39,343 nt of DNA from Paracoccaceae bacterium (lineage in GTDB: Bacteria > Pseudomonadota > Alphaproteobacteria > Rhodobacterales > Rhodobacteraceae): contig JAGWVA010000037.1 of the NCBI GenBank assembly GCA_028875855.1, positions 1 through 39,343 on the forward strand, given 5' to 3'. Within the stretch, counting starts at the first letter, position 1, and each line of letters begins with the position of its first letter. Position numbers and translations under genes: made by a program. Shown one piece after another: positions 33,574-39,343 of the stretch. The notes beneath the pieces were generated by a model that was given only the letters and a program-made list of their open reading frames with translations, made no database searches and was not told the DNA's origin.

Positions 33574-34494
33574 TTGGCAAAAGACAAGAACCTCCAGGAC
33601 GAGATCATCAAGCCGGTCAGGCGTATCCTGATCGCGATCATCATGATCGTCCTTTTTGCCGTCTTCCTGCTGTGGCGCGTCAACAGCCCGCGGGTCGAAC
33701 GCTTTCGCATGGCGCTCCTCGACCGCTTCGTGCCGAGCTTCTCGTGGCTGATGGCGCCGGTGACGCGCATCACCGTGATGGCCGAAGGGTTCCAGTCCTA
33801 CGCCAGTCTTTACGAACAGAATCAGGAACTTCGGCGCGAATTGCAGCAGATGAAGGCCTGGAAGGAAGCCGCCCTTCAGCTTGAGCAGAAGAACGCCAAG
33901 CTTCTCGACCTGAACCAGGTGCGGCTGGACCCGAGCCTTACGCACATCACTGGCGTCGTGCTGGCCGATTCCGGCTCTCCGTTCCGGCAGTCGGTCCTGC
34001 TGAACGTGGGCGCGCGCGACGGCGTGGTGGACGGCTGGGCCGTGATGGACGGGCTGGGGCTGGTCGGTCGTATCTCTGGCGTGGGCCAGTCCACCAGCCG
34101 CGTGGTGCTGCTCACGGATTCCAACAGCCGCATCCCCGTGACGATCCAACCTTCGGGCCAGCACGCGATCCTTCAGGGGGACAACACCGCGGTTCCGCCG
34201 CTTGATTTCGTCGAGAATGCCGACCTCGTGCGGCCCGGCGATCAGGTGGTCTCGTCAGGCGACGGCGGCGTCTTTCCTCAGGGTCTTCTGGTGGGACAGG
34301 TGATCGAGGGGCCGGACCGGCGGCTGAAGGTGCGGCTGGCCGCGGATTACGAGCGGCTGGAATTCCTGCGCGTGATCCGCAGCCGCCCGGCCGAGCATAT
34401 CACGGACCCCGGCACGCTGATCGCGCCGCCGGGACAGCCTTCGGGCAGCGTTGCCCCGCCGCCTCAGGGCGCGAAGGCCAACACCAATGGCTAG
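33574..34494 (+). CDS. mreC: Rod shape-determining protein MreC
   Basis: The 306-residue bitopic protein has a short cytoplasmic N terminus, one membrane helix (about residues 13-34), a coiled coil (LYEQNQELRRELQQMKAWKE to about 115), and then the periplasmic beta-barrel pair with GVVLADSGSPFRQSVLLNVG and VLLTDSNSRIPV. It links MreB to PBP2 and RodA. The start is TTG at 33574, with GGGAGG 9 nt upstream; no better ATG is near. The end overlaps mreD by 8 nt. The last 20 residues are a flexible, proline-rich tail. Confidence 0.93.
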   Translation: MAKDKNLQDEIIKPVRRILIAIIMIVLFAVFLLWRVNSPRVERFRMALLDRFVPSFSWLMAPVTRITVMAEGFQSYASLYEQNQELRRELQQMKAWKEAALQLEQKNAKLLDLNQVRLDPSLTHITGVVLADSGSPFRQSVLLNVGARDGVVDGWAVMDGLGLVGRISGVGQSTSRVVLLTDSNSRIPVTIQPSGQHAILQGDNTAVPPLDFVENADLVRPGDQVVSSGDGGVFPQGLLVGQVIEGPDRRLKVRLAADYERLEFLRVIRSRPAEHITDPGTLIAPPGQPSGSVAPPPQGAKANTNG

Positions 34495-35026
34495 GCCGCT
34501 CTTCAACCCGGCCTGGACCTATCCGGCGCTGTTCGTGGCGATCGCGGTCGGCGTCACGCTGCTGCGGATGCTGCCGCTGTCCACCATGCCCACGCATCTT
34601 CCCGGCCCCGAGGTCCTGACCTGCCTCGCCTGCGCCTGGGTGCTCCGGCGTCCGGACTACGTGCCCGCCGCGCTGATCGCGCTGGTGTTCCTGTTCGAGG
34701 ATTTCGTGCTGATGCGCCCGCCGGGCCTCTGGGCGCTGATCGTCCTGATGGGAACGGAGTTCCTGCGCGGCCGCGTCGTGTTCATGCGTGAGTTGGGTCT
34801 GGCGCTCGAATGGGCTATGGTGTCGGTCGTGATGGTTGGAATGGTCCTTCTTTACCGGCTGGCTTACGCCGTGGCCTTTATCGAGAACCCGCCGCTTGCC
34901 CTCGTCGCGCTGCAGATGCTGGGCACAATCCTGTGCTATCCGCTGGTGGTCGGTGTCTCGCGCTATGGCTTCGGGCTGCGAAAGGCGGCGGCGGGCGAAG
35001 TGGACCGGTTCGGGAGGCGCATATGA
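34487..35026 (+). CDS. mreD: Rod shape-determining membrane protein MreD
   Basis: A 179-residue inner-membrane protein with about five helices (among them YPALFVAIAVGVTLLRML and AMVSVVMVGMVLLYRLAYAV). MreD is poorly conserved, so the call rests on size, hydrophobicity and position between mreC and the PBP2 gene. The ATG at 34487 overlaps the mreC end by 8 nt; the stop overlaps the next start as ATGA. It is part of the elongasome that moves with MreB. Confidence 0.9.
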   Translation: MARPLFNPAWTYPALFVAIAVGVTLLRMLPLSTMPTHLPGPEVLTCLACAWVLRRPDYVPAALIALVFLFEDFVLMRPPGLWALIVLMGTEFLRGRVVFMRELGLALEWAMVSVVMVGMVLLYRLAYAVAFIENPPLALVALQMLGTILCYPLVVGVSRYGFGLRKAAAGEVDRFGRRI

Positions 35027-36963
35027 AGCGATCCCCCCGCGACGCTCAGGAGAGCACCCGCACCATCACCCGCCGCACGCTTCTGCTCGGCGTCGGACAG
35101 GCGGCCATCGTGGCGGGCCTCGCGCTCCGGATGCGCCAGATGCAGGTGGTCGAGGCCGGCCAATACCGGCTGCTGTCGGACAAGAACCGCATCAACATCC
35201 GGCTGATCCCCCCGGCACGCGGCCTGATCTTCGACCGGCAGGGCGTCCTGCTGGCAGGCAATGAACAGAACTACTCGGTCGATATCGTGCGCGAGGATGC
35301 GGGCGACGTGCCGGCCGTGCTGCAACGTCTGGCGCAGATCGTGCCGATCACGCCGGAAGAGATCGCGCGCACGATCCGCGACGTGCACCGCCACAGCCCC
35401 TTCGTGCCGGTCACGGTGTCGGACAGGCTCAATTGGGACGAATTGTCCCGCGTGGCCGTGAACGGTCCCGCGCTGCCCGGCGTCTCGCCCGCGGTGGGTT
35501 TGTCGCGCACCTATCCGCTGTCCGACGTTCTGGCCCATGTGGTGGGCTATGTCGGCCCGGTCAGCGAGGCCGACCTGAAGAACATCCCGAACCCCGACCC
35601 GCTGTTGCAGATCCCCAAGTTCGAGATCGGCAAGATCGGGCTGGAAGCGAAGATGGACGACGCCCTGCGCGGCAAGGCCGGGCTGAAGCGGATCGAGGTG
35701 AACTCGCTCGGGCGGGTGATGCGCGAGCTGGACCGTCAGCCAAGCCAGCCGGGCGAGAACATCCAGCTCACGATCGACGCGCGGCTGCAGGATTTCGCCA
35801 TGGCGCGCCTTGCCGGCGAAAGCGCCGCCGCCGTGGCGATCGACGTGCAGACCGGCGACGTTCTGGCCAGTGCCTCGGCCCCGTCCTTCAACCCCAACCT
35901 GTTCGTGCGGGGGATTTCGAGCAAGGATTACAACGCCTACCGCAACAACGATCACCGCCCGCTGGTCAACAAGGCGGTGCAGGGCATCTACCCGCCCGGC
36001 TCGACCTTCAAGATCGTCACGGCGCTGGCGGCGCTGAATTCCGGCGCGCTGAAGCCCACCGACAAGATCTACTGCCCCGGCTACATCGATGTCGGCGGAC
36101 GGCGGTTCCACTGCTGGAACCATGCCGGTCACGGCTGGCTGGATGTCGAAGGCGCGATCACGCAAAGCTGCGACGTCTTCTTCTACGAGGCCGGCCAGCG
36201 CGCGGGCATCGACACGATCGGCAAGATGGCCCGGCACATGGGACTGGGCGAGCGGCACGACCTGCCGATGTCGTCGATCTCCTCTGGCCTTGTCCCGAGC
36301 CGCGAATGGAAGAAGCAGCGCTACCGTCAGGACTGGCAGATCGGCGACACGATCAACGCCTCCATCGGCCAAGGCTTCGTGCTGGCCTCGCCGCTGCAAC
36401 TGGCGGTGATGGTCGCACGGCTCGGATCGGGCAAGATGGTGCGGCCCCGTTTGGTGAAATCCGTCAACGGGGTCGAGGTGCCGATCGTGCCGGCCGCCGA
36501 CATCGGGATCGGCGGGGCCTTTGTCAACTCGGTGCGGCGCGGCATCTGGGGCGTCGTCAACGGCCCGCGCGGCACGGCGCATAACGCCAAGATCGCCGAT
36601 GCGACCATGACGCTGGTCGGCAAGACCGGGACGAGCCAGGTGCGCAACATCACCGCCGCCGACCGCGCCGCAGGCCTGACCGGCGGCGACAAGGTTCCCT
36701 GGGCGGAACGCGATCACGCGCTCTTTGTCTGCTACGCGCCCTTCGACAAGCCGAAGGTGGCCGTCTCGGTCATCGTCGAACATGGCGGCGCCGATCACGG
36801 GGCGGCCCCGATGGCGCGCGACATCATGCTGTTTGCCCTGACGGGTGGCCTGCCGCCGCTCAGCGCCTACCCCGCGGGCGACCGCAAGACGATCGAGGCG
36901 CAGCAGAAGGCGCTCCAGCTTTACGACTTCACGACGCCCCCGACCACGAGGACGCGCGCATGA
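35023..36963 (+). CDS. mrdA: Penicillin-binding protein 2 (elongasome transpeptidase)
   Basis: This 646-residue class B PBP has an N-terminal membrane anchor (about residues 19-36), a pedestal/dimer domain with ARGLIFDRQGVLLA, and a transpeptidase domain from about 250. Active-site motifs are S327-T-F-K330 in PPGSTFK, S382-C-D384 (the SxN motif in the SxD form seen in many PBP2 proteins) and K534-T-G536 in VGKTGTSQV. It cross-links peptidoglycan made by RodA during lateral growth and is the target of mecillinam. Starts ATGA-coupled to mreD and ends ATGA-coupled to rodA. Confidence 0.95.
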   Translation: MKRSPRDAQESTRTITRRTLLLGVGQAAIVAGLALRMRQMQVVEAGQYRLLSDKNRINIRLIPPARGLIFDRQGVLLAGNEQNYSVDIVREDAGDVPAVLQRLAQIVPITPEEIARTIRDVHRHSPFVPVTVSDRLNWDELSRVAVNGPALPGVSPAVGLSRTYPLSDVLAHVVGYVGPVSEADLKNIPNPDPLLQIPKFEIGKIGLEAKMDDALRGKAGLKRIEVNSLGRVMRELDRQPSQPGENIQLTIDARLQDFAMARLAGESAAAVAIDVQTGDVLASASAPSFNPNLFVRGISSKDYNAYRNNDHRPLVNKAVQGIYPPGSTFKIVTALAALNSGALKPTDKIYCPGYIDVGGRRFHCWNHAGHGWLDVEGAITQSCDVFFYEAGQRAGIDTIGKMARHMGLGERHDLPMSSISSGLVPSREWKKQRYRQDWQIGDTINASIGQGFVLASPLQLAVMVARLGSGKMVRPRLVKSVNGVEVPIVPAADIGIGGAFVNSVRRGIWGVVNGPRGTAHNAKIADATMTLVGKTGTSQVRNITAADRAAGLTGGDKVPWAERDHALFVCYAPFDKPKVAVSVIVEHGGADHGAAPMARDIMLFALTGGLPPLSAYPAGDRKTIEAQQKALQLYDFTTPPTTRTRA

Positions 36964-38108
36964 GCTACCTCGAATACAACGTCAAGACGGTCCCGACCGG
37001 CCTGCGCAAGGTGCTTTACATCAACTGGGCGCTGGTCTTCCTGCTGGCGGCCGTGGCGGGCTCCGGGTTCCTGATGCTCTACTCGGTGGCAGGCGGCTCG
37101 TTCCGGCCCTGGGCCGAGCCGCAGATGATCCGCTTCGTCGTCGGCCTCGTCATCATGTTCACCTTCGCCTTCATCCCGCCCTGGATCTGGCGCAGCAGTT
37201 CCGGCGCAGCCTATGTGATCGCGCTTCTCCTGCTGGTGCTGGTGGACGTTGCGGGCTCGCGCAACATGGGCGCGCAGCGCTGGCTGAACCTTGGCTTCAT
37301 GCGCCTGCAACCGTCGGAACTGGCGAAGATCACGCTCGTGATGCTGCTGGCGGCCTATTACGACTGGCTGGACGTGAAGAAGGTCTCGCGCCCGCTGTGG
37401 GTGCTGGTTCCGATCGTCCTGATCCTGATCCCGACCGCGCTTGTGATGAAGCAGCCCGATCTCGGCACGGCGATCCTCTTGTTGCTGGGCGGCGGCGTGG
37501 TGATGTTCGCGGCGGGCGTGAGCCTTTGGTATTTCGCGGGCGTCGGCGCGCTTGGCACGGGGCTTGTCAGCGCGGTGATGATGTCGCGCGGCACCAAGTG
37601 GCAGCTTCTGAAGGACTATCAATACAAGCGGATCGACATCTTCCTCGACCCCGGGTCGGACCCTCTGGGTGCGGGCTATCACATCATGCAGGCCAAGATC
37701 GCGCTTGGCTCGGGCGGCTGGACCGGGCGGGGCTTCCTGCAAGGAACGCAGTCGCGGCTGAACTTCCTGCCGGAGAAGCACACCGACTTCATCTTCACCT
37801 CGCTGGGGGAAGAGTTCGGCTTCATCGGCACGATCACGCTGCTCACGCTTTATGCGCTCATCATCGCCTTCTGCCTGCATTCCGCGATGAACAACAAGGA
37901 CCGCTTTGCCTCGCTCCTGACGCTGGGGGTGGCGACGACCTTCTTCTTCTATTTCGCGGTGAACATGGGGATGGTGATGGGGCTGGCCCCGGTCGTGGGC
38001 GTTCCGCTGCCGCTTGTGTCCTACGGCGGGTCGGCCATGCTGGTGCTGATGGGCGCCTTCGGGATGGTGCAAAGCGCGCATATCCACCGCCCGCGCGGAC
38101 GGATCTGA
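36960..38108 (+). CDS. mrdB: Rod shape-determining glycosyltransferase RodA
   Basis: The 382-residue SEDS-family polymerase has about ten helices. Family blocks include NMGAQRWLNLGFMRLQPSELAKI, LVMKQPDLGTAIL, PEKHTDFIFTSLGEEFGFIG and the C-terminal PLPLVSYGGSAMLVLMGAFG. It polymerises lipid II into glycan strands together with PBP2. The start overlaps the mrdA stop as ATGA. Last gene of the mreBCD-mrdAB unit; the 97 nt that follow show no clear terminator. Confidence 0.95.
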   Translation: MSYLEYNVKTVPTGLRKVLYINWALVFLLAAVAGSGFLMLYSVAGGSFRPWAEPQMIRFVVGLVIMFTFAFIPPWIWRSSSGAAYVIALLLLVLVDVAGSRNMGAQRWLNLGFMRLQPSELAKITLVMLLAAYYDWLDVKKVSRPLWVLVPIVLILIPTALVMKQPDLGTAILLLLGGGVVMFAAGVSLWYFAGVGALGTGLVSAVMMSRGTKWQLLKDYQYKRIDIFLDPGSDPLGAGYHIMQAKIALGSGGWTGRGFLQGTQSRLNFLPEKHTDFIFTSLGEEFGFIGTITLLTLYALIIAFCLHSAMNNKDRFASLLTLGVATTFFFYFAVNMGMVMGLAPVVGVPLPLVSYGGSAMLVLMGAFGMVQSAHIHRPRGRI

Positions 38109-38205
38109 ACGCCCGGGACCGTGCCGCGGCGATGGCAAGCGCAAGACCCCCGGTTGGCGGGTGGCGCGCCGCGTGCTAGGTGGGCCCGACGACGCGGGAG
38201 GGCTC

Positions 38206-39141
38206 ATGCCGATCAATGTCCAGTTCGCCGCCGGCCCGAAGCTTTGGCCGGACTACGAGGCGCCCCTGCGCGCGGCCTTCGCCGAGATGGGCCTGAACGC
38301 CGCGATGGCCGAAGAGATGGCGCCCGAGACGGTTGATTACATCGTCTTCGCCCCGGGCGGCACGATCACCGATTTCAGCCCTTACACGCGCTGCAAGGCG
38401 GTGTTGAACCTCTGGGCCGGGGTAGAGCGGATCGTGACGAACCCGACGCTCACGCAGCCCCTCTGCCGCATGGTGGACCCCGCGCTGACCGAGGGCATGG
38501 TGGAATATGTCACCGGCCACGTTCTGCGCCATCACCTTGGGCTCGACCGACACATCCTGCATCAGGACGGCGTCTGGCGGCATCACCTGATCCCGCCGAT
38601 CGCGCGTGAACGGCCGGTGACGATCCTCGGCCTTGGCGCGCTTGGCGCGGCCTGCGGGCAGGCGCTGGCGGCGCTGAACTTCCCCGTCACCGGCTGGAGC
38701 CGGACGCCGAAGGAGGTGGCGGGCCTGCGCTGCCTGTCCGGGATGGACAGGCTGGAGGCCGCGCTGGAGGGCGCGCAGATCGTCGTCCTGCTCTTGCCGC
38801 TGACCGCCGAGACGACGGACCTCCTGAACGCCCGCCGCATCGCACGGATGGCAAGGGGCAGCTTCGTCATCAACCCCGGCCGCGGGCCCCTGATCGACGA
38901 TGGAGCGCTGATCGAGGCGCTGGACGCGGGTCAGATCGCCCACGCCACGCTGGATGTCTTCCGCACGGAGCCGCTGCCGCCCGATCATCCGTTCTGGGCG
39001 CATCCGCATGTGACCGTCACCCCCCACATCGCCGCCGACACCCGCGCCGCCAGCGCCGCGCGCGTGGTGGCCGAGAACATCCGCCGCGGCGAGGCGGGGG
39101 AGCCGTTCCTGCATCTCGTGGATCGCGCCCGCGGCTACTGA
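38206..39141 (+). CDS. ghrA: Glyoxylate/hydroxypyruvate reductase A-like D-2-hydroxyacid dehydrogenase
   Basis: A 311-residue 2-hydroxyacid dehydrogenase. The N-terminal part follows GhrA (LNLWAGVERIV, and VDPALTEGMVEYVTGHVLRHH). The cofactor domain has GLGALGAACGQAL and WSRTPKEV (Ser-Arg, favouring NADPH), then NPGRGPLIDDGALIEALDAG and DVFRTEPLPPDHPFW. The catalytic histidine is in TPHIAADT. It reduces glyoxylate or hydroxypyruvate. The ATG at 38206 has GGGAGGG 4-5 nt upstream; an in-frame ATG at 38161 is less likely. Confidence 0.88.
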   Translation: MPINVQFAAGPKLWPDYEAPLRAAFAEMGLNAAMAEEMAPETVDYIVFAPGGTITDFSPYTRCKAVLNLWAGVERIVTNPTLTQPLCRMVDPALTEGMVEYVTGHVLRHHLGLDRHILHQDGVWRHHLIPPIARERPVTILGLGALGAACGQALAALNFPVTGWSRTPKEVAGLRCLSGMDRLEAALEGAQIVVLLLPLTAETTDLLNARRIARMARGSFVINPGRGPLIDDGALIEALDAGQIAHATLDVFRTEPLPPDHPFWAHPHVTVTPHIAADTRAASAARVVAENIRRGEAGEPFLHLVDRARGY

Positions 39142-39222
39142 CCCCTTGTGAAAGATCGGGATTGCCCCACGGCCCTTCGCGCGTGAAGCTGTCGGAAAAT
39201 GAAAACCGACGGGGAGACGAAG

Positions 39223-39343
39223 ATGGCCGGGAATCTGAGCCTTGAGGAGTTGAGGTCGGCGGTTGATGCGGGGGCCATCGACACGGTGATCGTGGCGATG
39301 GTGGACATGCAGGGGCGTCTGATGGGCAAGCGGTTTCATGCGC
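39223..39343 (+). CDS. Glutamine-synthetase-family protein, N-terminal part (runs off window)
   Basis: The ATG at 39223 follows GGGGAGACGAAG. Forty codons are visible: MAGNLSLEELRSAVDAGAID, then VIVAMVDMQGRLMGKRFHA. The VDMQGRLMGKR block is the N-terminal beta-grasp signature of GS-like enzymes such as gamma-glutamylputrescine synthetase (PuuA/GlnA3 class) rather than the main GlnA. The catalytic domain lies beyond the window, so the substrate amine cannot be judged. Confidence 0.75.
   Translation, partial: MAGNLSLEELRSAVDAGAIDTVIVAMVDMQGRLMGKRFHA

Noticed and set aside
36170-36190. Defective PBP2 because SxN reads SCD
   Set aside because: An aspartate at this position is common in PBP2 proteins; SxxK and KTG are intact.

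Overview
The window is high-GC alphaproteobacterial chromosome, most likely Rhodobacterales (Rhodobacter/Roseobacter-type). The arrangement leuA - mreB - mreC - mreD - mrdA(PBP2) - mrdB(rodA), the tight ATGA/TGATG gene overlaps and the paired phnE1-phnE2 permeases all fit that group. The genus cannot be read from the sequence. No rRNA, tRNA or CRISPR array was found.

Region 1 (1 to about 6.45 kb) is accessory DNA. It starts with a visibly AT-rich, window-truncated membrane acyltransferase, then an IS5-type transposase remnant and a YecA/SEC-C protein. A compact integrative element follows on the minus strand: tyrosine integrase, a 59-residue AlpA-type excisionase/regulator, a Toprim primase and a RepA-like hexameric helicase. 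Between integrase and alpA lie a near-perfect 18-bp palindrome and a 19-bp directly repeated motif. Base composition changes to the chromosomal type near 6450.

Region 2 (6.5 to 17.4 kb) is a phosphorus-acquisition locus built around one divergent promoter region (12466-12792). Both promoters carry matching Pho-box-like direct repeats (CTGTNA heptamers, 11-bp period), each followed after 9 nt by a CTAG-type -10. To the right is phnCDE1E2 plus a hexapeptide-repeat acyltransferase: phosphonate import, with no C-P lyase genes in the window. To the left is a second ABC importer of the FbpABC/AfuABC/aminoethylphosphonate type (binding protein, fused two-domain permease, ATPase). It is followed by an RpiR/SIS regulator with an inverted-repeat operator, and by two small membrane proteins. 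I infer a second, probably phosphate-starvation-controlled organophosphate or phosphonate importer.

Region 3 (17.5 to 30.5 kb) contains a photolyase-related protein whose FAD domain is at the N terminus, then a LIV-type ABC importer (livKHMGF). Two divergent AroE-type dehydrogenases, a small conserved protein and a 2-pyrone-4,6-dicarboxylate-lactonase-like hydrolase come next. Together these resemble a hydroaromatic (quinate/shikimate-like) uptake and breakdown set. An EamA exporter, an oxalyl-CoA-synthetase-like ligase and a ketopantoate-reductase-like enzyme follow.

Region 4 (30.5 to 39.3 kb) is core genome. leuA is preceded by a leader peptide with four consecutive leucine codons and a strong stem-loop (attenuator). 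The rod-shape elongasome operon mreBCD-mrdAB follows, then a GhrA-type 2-ketoacid reductase and the start of a glutamine-synthetase-family gene that runs off the window.
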